This document shows positions 1 to 12,187 of a DNA stretch of 64,000 nt, piece by piece. Numbering within the stretch: position 1 is the stretch's first letter; every line of letters starts with the position of its first letter. This DNA comes from Nymphaea colorata. Taxonomy: Eukaryota; Streptophyta; Magnoliopsida; Nymphaeales; Nymphaeaceae. A program made the position numbers and the translations under genes. The notes under the pieces are model-generated. The model was given only the letters and a program-made list of their open reading frames with translations. It had not been told where the DNA came from and made no database searches. The DNA is taken from assembly GCF_008831285.2 (NCBI RefSeq), contig NC_045150.1, forward strand, positions 3,422,001 to 3,486,000. The letters are read 5' to 3'.

Positions 1-174
1 TAAACCCAAATAATTGAGAATTTCGTTTGGATGAAAATAAAATACAGTCTTTTTGAAAAACATTTGGGTTGATAACTGTGGGGCAAAAAACAATTTAGAT
101 TCTTTAACTACTAGGTGCCAGTCTTGAGTGTAAAGATATAACTAAGAGGTGTTGGACATGTAATACTTTTGGCT

Positions 175-1300
175 GTCCAATGTTGTGTTTTTGGCATATC
201 GCTAGGCAATTAGCTTGGTGGAACCAACTCAGCTATAGGGACATGTCTCTTCAAATCAAGTCAGTTAAAAAGAAGAATTGGCCAAAAATCAAAGGGACAT
301 TGACAATTATATATGGCAGATTTAATACTAACTATGAACGGTAGCCAAGGGAGAAACTGAGCCGACTTAAATATTTTGGAAGCAAAAGGCCAGAATTGAT
401 TGGTTAAATTGGGGTGATAGAAACACTACTTTTTACCAGACTTACGTTAAATATAGACAGTGAAAGAGAAGAATTGACATTCTCTATATTAATTGCGAGA
501 CACTTCTATATCCTAAGCATATTATTGAGGGTTCACTACTTATTTGCATGACTTCTTTACATACCAGGCCACTCATGAGGATTTCCTGCCGTATTTAGTG
601 GGAGGTCAATTCGTTTCCAGTGAAGATAAGAGCGATCCCTGATGAAGCTGAAATTGGAAATGCTTTATTCTCCATGAAGAAGAGTGGTAAAGCTCCAGGG
701 CTGGATGGTTTTTCACCAGATTTCTTCAAGATTTGTTGGCACATTGTAAGCATAGATGTGGTTGTTGTAGTTAGAAATTACTTTATCTGTGGCAGAATTG
801 TTAGATCAGTACATAGAACTCATATTACTTTAGTTTGTAAATTCCAAAGGGCATGTGATATAAAGGATTTTGGGTCTATTTACTTATGTAATACAGTCTA
901 TAAGATTGTCACGGAACTTATGGCAGATAGGGTGAAACCCATTCTTGCAAAAATTATAGAAGATGAACAAGGGGCTTTTCTTCCTCATAGATTTTGCTTG
1001 CTGAAATATATGTTCTTCAACAACTTATTGCATATTGGCTGAGGGCTTTCATGTTACCTCCTCAAGTCACCAAATCTATTGAAGCAAAGACTGGTCAATT
1101 TCTGTGAGGCAATACGAGTGATCAGTGAAAGTGTCATCTTCTTAGTTGGAAAACTGTCTTACCCTATTCAGGAAGGCGGTTTGGCATCACAACTTACAGC
1201 GGAACCCTCATGGCACAAGTAGCTATTCAGTCTCTATTGTCTCTTTTCCCAGTGGTCTAAGTTTCATAAGGAGCTTGGAGTCGTCCGTAAGTAGTGGCAG
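175..1300 (+). mobile_element. Degenerate LINE (non-LTR retrotransposon) fragment
   Basis: The best-preserved part is 620-1042. It reads like the N-terminal part of a plant LINE reverse transcriptase: GKAPGLDGF followed by FFK and W, then a stretch like the LCNTVYKIV and QGAFLP blocks. Upstream, broken frames at about 175-615 resemble the endonuclease-RT linker. Downstream, 1143-1230 resembles the LINE C-terminal segment (SWKTV...P...GR-FGI). The catalytic RT core between these parts is deleted, and stops and frameshifts are frequent, so this is a dead relic. No target duplication or poly-A tail could be assigned. Which parts are LINE is a motif reading; the ends are approximate. Confidence 0.75.
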
Positions 1301-1478
1301 AAATTACTTTATATGGTTAGCAGAAGGGATGAAAGCAGAAAGTACATCGAAATTTAGATTTTTTTTTTTTTTATTCCTCTAACGTGTGCGGAATGTCTGC
1401 AGTTTTTATATATTTGCTTGCACATCTTTTCGTACACAATAAATGAACTTGGTAGGAACGGCCAAGCTATCTTTGAAG

Positions 1479-1540
<62 letters not shown>

Positions 1541-2260
1541 TTTACAATGTATGAAAAATGTAAGTAAACTCAACAACATTTGCAAAACTTTTAATAGGCC
1601 TCCCTCTTTTTCTTTTTGTTGGGTTCCTCCTCTGCTTGATAATGATAGCACTGGTTTTAAATTCTTTATCTTCAAAATCCAATAATCATGTAGTTTTAAA
1701 AATGATCTATTTTTTTAGTAGTAACCCGTAAAAATTTGGGCAATCCCGTAGAGTTCTCCAATTTTTGGGAAGTTCCAGACATTTAACATAATGAGATATT
1801 CATTCGTAAAATTTATGTTTTTTTTTAATCATGCAAATTAGCTCCAATTTTGCATACACTTTGTCCGTTATGTAAATATTTATATATGCTCCAAATTTTG
1901 GGCTTCGACCATGTTGCGGTTAATAAATAATTCAAACAAACAATTAGTGTGATTGCGAAACTTGGCATCAAATATTTGCTCCATACGGTAACAAAGAAAA
2001 TGTTAGCTAGAGAGAGATTCAGATCTGGATCCAATACCAATTTTATATACCGGTCAGTCTCTAGCTTTGAATTTTATTGACAATCGAGCTGAGATGAATG
2101 GTATTGGGTCCGGGTCCTGGTGTTGTCCCAGCTATGACTATGAGGCCTTAGGGTGCCACATGGCTGAGCTGGGTGGTAGCCCACTAGGCCGGTTTGGTTA
2201 TCTGGATCTCTAGAAGACTAGAATCGGGAGACAGTGAGAGGGAGGGAGGGAAGAAATCGC
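1301..2260. other. Intergenic spacer
   Basis: AT-rich sequence containing an (AT)n tract. No coding region or recognisable element is visible between the LINE relic and the putative promoter of the CDP-DAG synthase gene. Confidence 0.6.
1480..1538. repeat. (AT)n microsatellite
   Basis: Uninterrupted AT dinucleotide run of about 59 bp. It creates open frames of alternating Tyr/Ile on both strands that are not genes. Confidence 0.97.
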
Positions 2261-2264
2261 AGGC

Positions 2265-2270
2265 TATAAA
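2265..2270 (+). promoter_or_regulatory. Possible TATA box of the CDP-DAG synthase gene
   Basis: A TATAAA sits in the purine-rich stretch just upstream of the likely 5' leader exon, about 130 bp before a good splice donor at 2402. Assignment rests only on motif and position. Confidence 0.4.
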
Positions 2271-2294
2271 GTTGGAGAGATCAATTCCTTTTCG

Positions 2295-2401
2295 CCTGTG
2301 TTTGCTGAAGGAATCAAGGAATTATTGTTTATTCCCGTTCTTTTGGGGATCGCATGGCTTCGAGTATAGTTGGTGGGATTTCTAGCTCTCGTTTATGCAG
2401 G
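2295..2401 (+). other. Probable non-coding first exon (5' UTR) of the CDP-DAG synthase gene
   Basis: A strong donor (AGG|GTAAGT) ends at 2401. The next suitable acceptor is just before the start codon (AG at 3792-3793 or 3795-3796), giving a leader intron of about 1.4 kb. The exon contains an ATG at 2354. If used, it would open a short frame that crosses the splice and overlaps the main start out of frame. The 5' limit is inferred from the TATA-like motif. Confidence 0.45.
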
Positions 2402-3806
2402 GTAAGTATCGAGACGACCTTTTCTTCGTTTCTTCTTGGATATATTGGACGCTCGATTCGGCAAGACGCCAATCCCCTGGTTCTTGAATCTGTGTTCTTG
2501 ATTTTCACTCTTTTTGCGTTTGCTTTATTACAAGGTTCATAAGATTAATCTAATTTGCGGCCGCTTATGTGAAATGGGTATCTGAAAATTTTGAAGGAAA
2601 GTGGCAGATTTCCAATTAAGAATATGTGCGGGACTTAAGTAATTTCTCTACACAAATTCGTTTCGCGTTTGCTATCCACGGTATATGCTTTTCTTTGCTG
2701 GCTTCTATGTTTTCCCTTTTATATTTGAGAGGAGTTTTTTTCTCTTCTGTTGATTGTACAGTCCATAATATGTTTTAGCAGCTAGACACGACACTGTTTT
2801 GTCCTTTGATCTGGAGAAGGCTTATGGCTGTGTTTGAGGATGTACCAAGTATTTTCTCATTCAACTATCATGTTTGTCCTTCCTTTTGTCTAATAAATTT
2901 CATTAGTTCGAATTTTTAGTTCTGACGTATTTTTTCCGTACGTATATACGTACATATGTATGAATTTATGAATATTAAGATAACAATGATGCACATACGA
3001 ACAAGCATCTAGCGATTTGCTGACTGGATTTTCATATCGATATTGTTCCTCCAAGCAAGTTATTACTTTCAAATAAGCAGTTTTCTTTTTTTTTTTGTTA
3101 TGTTGTTGATGGAGCTGACTGTGCTCCAAAGTCAATTGTTAAACATCTTTCAGAATGTCTGATGTAAACTCGTGGCTGAGCTTCCAAAGAAAATCTCTTC
3201 TAGCTGCACCACTAATAACAATAAGTGTATCGGAAAAACAGGAAACAATGAGAAAAACAAGCAATGGGGCTAAGAAATTTAAGTGGAAAGCTGAGGAACT
3301 CATACTGTACCAAATTGGTACTATTTTTTATAATACAATTACAACCTATTTATAGATGAAAAAATATATATTAGAAAGATAAACTTCTAATACTGATTAT
3401 GGCAAAGTAAGACAAATATTAACCCGGTAACTGCTAATCAAGACAGTTCACAAGAACCAAAAAAGTTCTTAATCTAAAAAAACAATTCTCAATCTAGTTA
3501 AACTATTTCTAAATAAAAAATAATATTTATCTGGCTATTGTACAATTTATCCTCCTGCATCTAAGTCGAAAAAGGTTTTGTCAAGTTACTTTGTTGTGTT
3601 TGGCCAGTCACTGTCCGAGTGTACCCTATGCTCATTGTCTGCTTCATTTACCTGGAATCATCTGTACTTTAGTTGATGGTCTGATTGAATTTCTGCGACT
3701 GTCAGTGAACTTTTTTTCTCTGGTTGTAAGTTGTAACTTACTGTTCTGTTGTTTGTTCTTTATCCAGTGATCTAGGCTTGTTGCTTGGTACAGCAGGAAG
3801 GTGAAT

Positions 3807-6800
3807 ATGTCAACCACACAACGAGAGAATGGTTCAAGTAGTCCTTCAACTTTGTACCCTTCCAACCGAATACGGCACCGCAAGCGCTCAAGTGAGGTCA
3901 GCTATAGTGCTCATCCATGGTGTTTGTATGCTTTTTCCTCCCTTTATAGTTATATTAGTTTGAGAATCTTAATTTTGCCGTCTTTGATATATTCTGCTGT
4001 ACTGAAGTGCATTCTCAGTTTGACATTTCTCACGAGCATGTGTGATTTCTTTGTTGGAATTGAACAGTTTATGTTTTTGCCCGCCATTTAAAACCCGTAA
4101 AAGATGTTTGTGGCTATAATGTGTGTATATGTCCTAGTCGCACCTGCACGCATGTTTTTTGGAAAATGCAGAATATGCACCTGCAATCACACTCACACCC
4201 CGCACCTATGTGACATGGTTGACGATCAGTTCCATAAATTTTTGGATGTGCTATTTACTCTAGCATCATATGAAACTTGTTTGTTGTTTCTGGTGGTTTT
4301 GTCATTTGTGAGTCCCCATGCATTAATGTTGACCTCATTAGTGGTCGCAGTGGTAGCTGTGCCACCCATTGTTGTTAGAACATTGTTCTTATAATCAACT
4401 GGTGAATTCAGGTCTTCCATGAGGCAGAAAAAACAAATGGTGGCCATTTGCTTGTTGACGACCAAAACAAGTATAAGTCCATGCGGACACGTGCATGGTC
4501 AACTGTCTGGATGCTCGGTGCATTTGCTTTGATCATTTATATGGGACATCTCTATATTTGGGCAATGGTCATAGCCATCCAAGTCTTTATGGTAAGGGAA
4601 GTTTTCAACTTAGCAAGAAAGGCTCATGAAGATAGACATCTTCCTGGATTTAGGATTCTGAATTGGTGAGTATTTGGTCTTTTGTATAGGTTTTAAAATT
4701 ACCTATTGTTTATTTGTTTGCTATTTATTTATATGTTAACATATGCTGGTTCATCCTCTAATAGGAACATTTATGCATATAAAATGTATCTTCTTGTTTC
4801 TTTTTCAGGCATTTCTTTTTCACAACAATGATATTTGTCTATGGCTATTTTCTTCAGCGGCAGCTTGTGAACACTGTACTCTCAGATAAATTCTTATATC
4901 GGCTTGTCAGCAACTTTATCAAATATCGGCTATTTATATGCTATTTCTTGTACATCTCAGGCAGGTTATTCTACTCTTCTGTAGTTATTTTTTACCTTAC
5001 AGATGAAGTTTCATGCTTTTTTTTCCAATTTTCTGCCTTTGTTTTTCTTTCTTAATGTGTACTTATGTTTCAGAAATTTTTGAATCAGCAAACGTTCATA
5101 TTCATGACAACAATTTGTATGATGAACATGTGTGTGCTGTGTAGACAATGAATTTGTTGTTCTATACTTCTATTTGCTTTACCATTTGATTTCTGTAAAG
5201 TGTTTTTTTCTGGCTGCTTGTGATGCATATGGATGGTGCTCATTATAAAGAGGCTGTCATTCTTTTTCAGTCTTTCGGATGTCCTGTTAATCAATGCTGC
5301 ATAACTTCATTATTTTCTCTCCACAACATTTTCAGGATTCGTATGGTTCATACTTACTCTAAAGATGAAGATGTACAAGTATCAATTTGGCCAGTTTGCA
5401 TGGACGCACATGATTCTCCTTGTTGTGTTCACCCAATCTGCATTTATTGTAGCAAACATATTTGAAGGGATTTTCTGGTAACTGTTTTCAACCTATTGTA
5501 TTTCTATTTCTGCCACTTGTAACGTCCTTTAGCAACTTGAATTGTTTGTTTTATCTACAGCATCTTTTAGAGTTGCAGCTTTTTTGCGTTAGACTTTCTT
5601 GGTCATTTTATTTCTTTACATTATAGGGACCCATGATTGAGATGCTCTTTCCTGTGGAATGCTTGTATATTATATACTGTTTGCAGTGTTGCACAAGTTA
5701 TGAAGTTATTCAGCCATTTCTCCTTCTGTAGTTGTGATAATCTAGTAAAACTTTTCCTAGTCCTTTTTTTGTGAAGAATTTTCTCCTTCTGTACTTATGG
5801 GGGCCTGGAACAAAAAGGGAAATTTGTCCTGGATCAGATACTGTATTCCTTCTGGATTAGTTTTTTAATTTTGGATAGACAATCGCCATTTGCAATTTTT
5901 AGTTCTTATTCACAATTCCTTGTCCAAATATGTACTGACTTGGAGCTCATAGGATTGACTGAACAGGTAATGGTGATTGTGAGCATGAACATAATATTTG
6001 ATGAAGCCCTACTGTTTGCTTCTTTATGATGCATGCGATTAAAAAAATGATATCTTGTTGCTGTTTGGGAACTTAACTATTCTATTTAACAGAAAAGTCT
6101 TTCAGAACTTGACCAGGGTAGATTCACTATGAAGCAGCACCAGAGGTGGATAACAATGTCTGTCCGTGACATTTTTATTCTGGATGCTGAAAGTAGGAAT
6201 TTGTATCATGTGTTATGACAATTCTCATTGTATTGCACATGCATCTGATCATTTTTCCAAACAATCCTAACCGCAAATGGCATATTCGTCTAGATTTTGG
6301 TGGTGCATTTGCATTTGGGGGCTTATTTTCTGGGTGAATGTCAATTAATTGTTTTCTATGTATGTGTTTTTATTTGAACTGAGGGTCTGGGTTACTGTCA
6401 ATTAATTGTTTTCTTTGTATTCATGTGTTTATTTGAACTGAGGGCATTTTAGAAGTTCTTCTGGAGCATTGATTAGAGTCTTACTTGATCATTTTCTTTG
6501 TGAATCTATTACTTTCTCTGCAACATGCATTATATTTGCTTGTTAGCAGTTTTCAATTATTGCATGATGTCAGTGAAGCCCTGAACCTGAGTTACATTCT
6601 CTGCAGGTTTCTTCTGCCTGCCTTTCTTATTGTTATCAATGACATTGCTGCTTATATTTTTGGCTTCTTCTTTGGCCGAACACCTTTGATCAAGTTATCT
6701 CCAAAGAAAACTTGGGAAGGCTTCATCGGGGCATCTGTGACAACCATAATATCAGCCTTCTTGGTGAGCTTTTCCTGTTTGTTTTCACTGATAACTTGGT

Positions 6801-8414
6801 TTTGAAATGCTGGGCTTCATGCATCCCTCTTTGTAGCAGAAAATATCTTGTAATCTCTGGAGGCCTCCAGTTGACAGCTGTCCGATTATGTTACCAAAAG
6901 AGAAAATTGGTACACGTTGGGCATGCACATGGAATTGCTCAATTGAGTGTTATATGATGACACTTCACTGACAAATGGTTAAGATGATAGTGGCATACAT
7001 ATATCTGGATGAGGCACAGTAAGACATTCCTAGTTATCCTAATGTATCTCTATGTTTCTGTGTAGTTAGCAAACTTTTTGGGACGTTTTCAATGGCTAAC
7101 TTGTCCAAGGAAGGCAAGCACTGATTATTTTTTAAATTTTCTTAAAAGATTCTTTTTGTTGGGCTCTTAATGATATTGTGAATGTTTGCAGGATCTATCT
7201 ACAGGGTGGCTCCATTGTGATCCTGGTCCTTTATTCAAGCCTAAATATTACTCTCTTGGAATGCTGCCTTCCTGGGTGAGCAACTGAAAGTTGTTTGTTT
7301 GTTATATTTGTCTCTGGTTCTATTCATGATTCATGAAGCAACTGAAATTTTCTAGTGAAGGTAGTGTCTTGTTGCACCTGCTGAGTTTAATATTTTCATG
7401 GTCAGTTCATTATCACATCAAATGAAGTGGTCCTTATGCAGTGTTTGATATCTCTGTCATGATGAGGCTGGTCTGCCTCTATCCAATAATGTTGGTTTAT
7501 GTGTGCCTTTTGTATCTTTTGATGTATTATGGTTGTCCACGAGTAGTAGTTTCCTTTAGCCTTCTTTTTGGGGGATAATAGTGGTGGGTTTCATGCATCT
7601 GTTGTTCGTCGTTCCCCTGTTCGCAGTTTCTTATTCAATACAGTGTTAGCCCCAGTTACTATCATTGTCTGCCTCTTCTCTGACGATACACGACCTTTTT
7701 ATCTAAAAGGATTCTTGCTGCTGATGCTAAGCACTCTGTAACGTTTCTTTTCTCTTTCTGCAGTTCCCTTGGAAAGAGATCATGGTATTGCCTGTGCAGT
7801 GGCATGCTTTAGCACTTGCCTTATTTGCATCAAGCATAGCACCTTTTGGCGGTTTCTTTGCGAGTGGTTTCAAAAGGGCCTTTAAGATTAAGGTAAGGTA
7901 TTCTGCTACGTCCTTTCAATTGAATGTTAAGTACCATCTCTATTATGAATTATGTGTACCTTGTTGTTGCAGGACTTCGGTGACAGTATTCCTGGGCATG
8001 GTGGCATGACTGATCGCATGGATTGTCAAGTAAGTCATTTGTCATTAATTGTTGATGACGCTACTGCCAAGTGCCAAACTCTTATCTTTTGAGCTAATGC
8101 ATTTCATTTTTCTCTTGAAATCCCTGCAGATGGTGATGGCGGTGTTCTCTTACATCTATTATCAGTCGTTCATTGTGCCTCATAGCAATACTGTTGATAC
8201 TATCCTTCAACATGTACGTGCATTATCATGGATTATATTATAGGAAACTGTTTTTTATAATAATTGGTGCCTTCAGTCTTAGAATGCTAACTGTTGCTCT
8301 GTTCTCCAGATCTTGGGCAACCTCTCAATCGAGGATCAAATCAACCTATATAGGCAACTTGGGGATATTTTGCTGGCGTCCCAACAAAATGATTCTTACA
8401 GCTTCCCCCTGTAA
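3807..8414 (+). CDS. CDS1: Phosphatidate cytidylyltransferase (CDP-diacylglycerol synthase), eukaryotic type
   Basis: Makes CDP-diacylglycerol from phosphatidate and CTP for phosphatidylinositol, phosphatidylglycerol and related lipid synthesis. It is an integral membrane enzyme, by family usually of the ER. Eleven coding exons join without a frame break: 3807-3896, 4412-4665, 4809-4960, 5336-5477, 6607-6763, 7066-7113, 7192-7275, 7764-7892, 7973-8029, 8130-8213 and 8310-8414, giving 433 aa (plant homologues are about 420). The N-terminus is hydrophilic with a basic RIRHRKR patch, followed by multiple hydrophobic segments. The blocks [16 protein letters not shown] and the C-terminal cytidylyltransferase signature (S[26 protein letters not shown], about residues 343-369) are intact. 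Start: first ATG after the acceptor, matching the family N-terminus. Introns after exons 3 and 6 begin with GC rather than GT. Which paralogue (CDS1, 2 or 3) is not resolved. Confidence 0.96.
6339..6446. repeat. Imperfect tandem duplication in a CDP-DAG synthase intron
   Basis: Two copies of a unit of about 51-57 bp beginning TGTCAATTAATTG and ending TTTGAACTGAGGG lie next to each other in the intron before exon 5. Confidence 0.8.
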
Positions 8415-10208
8415 TGTAGATCCTTATTTTGTATGTGTGGTTTCTGTACAAGATTTCTTCTGTTTTTGCCTATATGGAAAAGTTGAGCAGCTTTAGCTAA
8501 GTTTCTTTGTGTTCGCTATCTCTCTCTCTCGCTTGATATGACAGGGAGTGTTTTGCTTTTTAGTCTTTTTCTTTTCTGAAATGTGTGTGCAACACTAACC
8601 GTTGAGCTCCTACGGGTTCTCCTCTGCGGCCCCAAAGGCAAAATAACGAGTATGATCTAATAATTGATTTGTTTACAATCTGTCGACCGCCTTAGTCATG
8701 AACGTTTGTCTACGGAATTTTTTCGGAAACCGGCAGCTTGTGAATAATCTTGACTCCTCTCTGCTATAAACGGAACGGACACAAAAATCACATGAAAAGC
8801 AATAAATGTAAACCATTGCAGTTGAATTGGGCGAGCCGGGCCAATCATGACTCGGGTGATTTTCCAGTCAGCTAGGTGAGTTTGCCAACTATGATAGAAA
8901 CAGGTTGCTGGCATCCAGTGACCAATCTAACTCAACTTCCTTTTTCTAATAGCAGGCATATCTGCCAGTATTCCCAGTTGATCCGCCTCTGTAAAGTGTA
9001 ATGAAAGAACTAGGGGACCGATAACACAAGTTTGCTTCCATCCGTGCTCTTAAAGGCATGATTGGTATTGGGATCCTGAAACAACTACGCGGAAAGTTAG
9101 GCCAGCACCTTTTGTTCCGAAGGAATGAACTGTACACAAAAAACCATCTACAAAATTCTACACAAAAACCTTGTTGGTTCGATTCCCATAAGTACTATAA
9201 TCCCTTGAATTGTACGGTGGAATTGTAACTCTCTAATTGGCAGTTGTACCATACCCCACAACAGCCTACGACTCGGGAGGCAAGGCTCGGGAGGCAAAGG
9301 GGAATGAGAGGACCTTCAAGCCTTTTTTGATTTGGGCAATGAGTTGTTGTTAACCTCCTGCTTTAAGCTTCTCATTATGAATGATTTTTGTTATATTCAG
9401 TAATGGAGATGAATGCAAAGAGACAGAATCATGGAGATGTAACATTATTTGCCAAAGATGCTTGAAAAACAACAAGTGGGTACGATTTCTTCCACATGGT
9501 GGCCTCTCACGCTCAAGAGTGCCATGAAACTATCGGGTTCATTTCTAAGGCATTTTTTCACAGGTAGTCGAATTGCACCGTCATGAGACTTCTCGCCTTT
9601 AGATGGACTATTCCGATATGCCTTGTCCTATTCTCAAACTGATTCCTCACATAAGAAGTCTGGGAATTAAGCTTGGATGTCTGCGCCGTAAATCACCAAC
9701 TGAGAATCCTGATTTTTTGCTTGTACAAATTTTTCACAGCAGGACCTATGCACCCTGAAGAACTTTTTGGCCAAACACAACGTATGGTGGTGTTTGATAG
9801 CCTCGGAACTCGGACCTGAGGACGATATGAAATCCATCTGCTATAATTTATATGTAAGTTGTAACTAGAAGGGTCACTCATATGTAGGTATGTATATTTT
9901 ACAAGGTGTCTAACCAGGTTTATGTGTGGCTTCTAAAAAGAGTGAACCCATTGCTTGGATCAATGGTGGATTTCGATCCGCTGCAATTGGATTCCAAAAG
10001 GTTCATTCAGCCCGATTTTTACATCAACGATTCAAACCTTGAAGATCATTTGGTTGCTAGTTCAGGGACTTCCTTATCTCTTCTCTCCACAGAAAGACAA
10101 GAAGTTACCCAGGACTGCCTGGTTTCTTGCTCGGAAGAAAACCATTGCAGCTTTATTGTTTGAACACAGGTTCACCAATCTGCAGTTCTAAAAGGAATCT
10201 TATATACA
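8415..10208. other. Intergenic region between the CDP-DAG synthase and PPR genes
   Basis: Holds the 3' UTR of the CDP-DAG synthase gene and, for the convergent neighbour, the 3' flank of the PPR gene. Short open frames here show no recognisable domain and no conserved start context. Nothing else is visible. Confidence 0.6.
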
Positions 10209-12146
10209 TCATTCTCCACAATGCTTCATGTGGCTACTAAGCTCTATTAGTGCGGCGTATATTTCATTAATCTTGGGATGGCTTGGGCTTGCACTAACGA
10301 AACAATGAACCTTGTTTCCAACCTCAATCCAACTAAATCCTGGCTGCTTGATGACATTCATGTTCTTCATCAAGCGCCTAAAATTGCCTGCCATGTCCCA
10401 CCTTCCACTTGCTGCATATATATTAGAAAGCACAACGAAGGCTTCGGAGTTGCAGGACTCCATTTCAAGAACCTTTTCTGCTGCCAATGAAGCAAATTCT
10501 GCATTGCCATGAACCCTGCAAGCACCAAGAAGAGTTCTCCACAAGGACACGTCTTGGTGCTTGAGATCAATTTGCCTGATAAATTTATCTGCTAGACCAA
10601 GCTGGCCAGAGCGTGCCAAGAGGTTAACAGTACAGAGTAAGTGCTCCATCTGCGGCTCAATGCCATAATGAAAAATCATCTTCTCGAACAACGTAAGGCC
10701 TTCGTGGAGTAACCCCGCATGCCTACATGCGGACAACAATGAGATGAATGTAATAGAATCTGGGGTCACTCCGTTCTTTTGCATTTTCTCAAAGGTCGCG
10801 AGAGCTTCACTGCCTCTACCCTGTTTACAGTAACCACTTATCAGAGAGTTCCAGGACACAATGTCAGGCTCCCTTATGGTCTTAAACGTCGTCTCTGCGT
10901 CTTCCATACGACCGCACTCTGAGAAAAAACTAAGCATTGAATTCTGCACTTCAACTCTTGATGCAAAACCCAGTTTCAGCACTAAAGCAAGCAGCATGTT
11001 CCCCTGCAGCAAAGTTGCTAAATTCCCACAGCAATCGAAAGCTGTCATAAAGGTGACCTGATTCGGTCTGACTCCAGCACTCGTACCTCTCATCATGTCA
11101 GAGAAAAGCTGCAGTGCTTCTTCTTCACGCCCCTGCTGTGCGCAACCAGAGATCATTGCCGTCCAGGAGACAACGTTCTTCCCCGGCATTGTCTGGAACA
11201 CCGTCTTCGATTCATGAAGTCTTCCCGACCTAGCGTACATGGTAATCAGTGCGTTCATCACTGACAGTGACGAGATGATTCCGGTGTTTATAGCATAAGC
11301 ATGCAGCTGGTCACCGGCGGACACTTTTTCCAAGCAATAAGCAGAAGAAATCAGTGCTGCCAACGTATAAGAATCAGCTCCATCATCGACGGCTATCATT
11401 TCCTTGAAGAAACGTATTGCTTCTACGTCTCTGCCGTTCTTGACAAGACCGCAAATGATTGAATTCCAGCAGATAACATCTCTTTCAGGCATTTCCTCGA
11501 ACATCAACAATGCGCCCTCGATGCTTCCGCATTCGCAATACAGCTTGATAATAGCAGTCTGTATGCAGAGATTAGGCAGGCAGCTGAGCTTCAACGAGTG
11601 GGCGTGAATTGATCGACCTAATCCTAGTGCCCGCATGCTCGCGCACGAGCGCAATGCGCTCGACAAGCCGAACTCGTCAAGCTTGTTCTCGGTACAGCAC
11701 ATCCGGTAGAAAATGCCAATAGCTCCTTGATGTTGATTATTCTGCTCATAAACAGAAACCATGGTGTTGAGAGTGACGCGGTCCTTGTCTGCCATCTTAC
11801 TGAAGATGGTCTCCGCGGCTTCGATGCTGCCCGCTTTCGAGTACATGGCGATGAGGGCATTTGCAACCAACGTGTTCGAAGAGCGACTTGTCTTGATGCA
11901 GAAAGCGTGCAGCTGCTCGCCGTGCTCACGTCGCGAAGAAGAGCCGGTGGAAGCGCGGATCAGAGACGCAAGGGCTGTGGTGTTCGGAAAACTTGTGTCT
12001 GCCGTCAAAGATGGCAGGAGGAGGCGAAGCGCGGGCATGGCTGCATTTCGTTGAAGAATTTCATCAGACACTTGGTGCCGATGGCTGCCAGCAGACGTGC
12101 AGCTAAAGAAATGGAGCCTGTAGCTTCCTGTTGGAGCCCATTTCAT
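10209..12146 (-). CDS. Pentatricopeptide repeat protein, PLS class with E/E+ C-terminus
   Basis: Intronless 645-aa protein. Plant PPR proteins of this class bind organellar RNA, mostly as editing specificity factors in mitochondria or plastids. The N-terminus is rich in Arg, Ser and His and poor in acidic residues, which fits an organelle-targeting peptide. From about residue 60 onward there are tandem P, L and S repeats with typical pieces such as NALIAMYSKAGSIEAAETIF, VVSWTAMISGCAQQGREEEAL and IVSWNSLISGYCKQGRGSEAL. From about residue 535 comes an E domain (LWRTLLGACRVHGN, SNIYAASGRWD, PGFSWIEV). It ends in a short E+ part (SHPKINEIYAAL) at residue 645, with no DYW deaminase domain. As in other E-type factors, deaminase activity would have to be supplied by a partner. 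The target RNA cannot be predicted here. Confidence 0.96.
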   Translation of the reverse strand: MKWAPTGSYRLHFFSCTSAGSHRHQVSDEILQRNAAMPALRLLLPSLTADTSFPNTTALASLIRASTGSSSRREHGEQLHAFCIKTSRSSNTLVANALIAMYSKAGSIEAAETIFSKMADKDRVTLNTMVSVYEQNNQHQGAIGIFYRMCCTENKLDEFGLSSALRSCASMRALGLGRSIHAHSLKLSCLPNLCIQTAIIKLYCECGSIEGALLMFEEMPERDVICWNSIICGLVKNGRDVEAIRFFKEMIAVDDGADSYTLAALISSAYCLEKVSAGDQLHAYAINTGIISSLSVMNALITMYARSGRLHESKTVFQTMPGKNVVSWTAMISGCAQQGREEEALQLFSDMMRGTSAGVRPNQVTFMTAFDCCGNLATLLQGNMLLALVLKLGFASRVEVQNSMLSFFSECGRMEDAETTFKTIREPDIVSWNSLISGYCKQGRGSEALATFEKMQKNGVTPDSITFISLLSACRHAGLLHEGLTLFEKMIFHYGIEPQMEHLLCTVNLLARSGQLGLADKFIRQIDLKHQDVSLWRTLLGACRVHGNAEFASLAAEKVLEMESCNSEAFVVLSNIYAASGRWDMAGNFRRLMKNMNVIKQPGFSWIEVGNKVHCFVSASPSHPKINEIYAALIELSSHMKHCGE

Positions 12147-12148
12147 GG

Positions 12149-12187
12149 CTATGGAGGAAATGGTGCGTCTTTCCTCCTCACTGCCAT
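12149..12187 (-). other. Possible 12-codon upstream ORF of the PPR gene
   Basis: Reading the minus strand, an ATG at 12187 opens a 12-codon frame whose stop lies two bases before the PPR start codon. If the transcript starts upstream of it, ribosomes would meet this ORF first. A TATA-like ATAAAA stretch lies about 40 bp further upstream (around 12225). The transcript start is unknown. Confidence 0.4.

Noticed and set aside
2779-2850. Short stretch reading FDLEKAYG, like an RT motif
   Set aside because: Too short, with a stop soon after and no neighbouring RT motifs. It may be a LINE crumb in the leader intron but is not supportable.
9906-10191. Overlapping open frames of 78-85 codons left of the PPR gene
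   Set aside because: No domain, no homology recognised, and they overlap each other in two frames.
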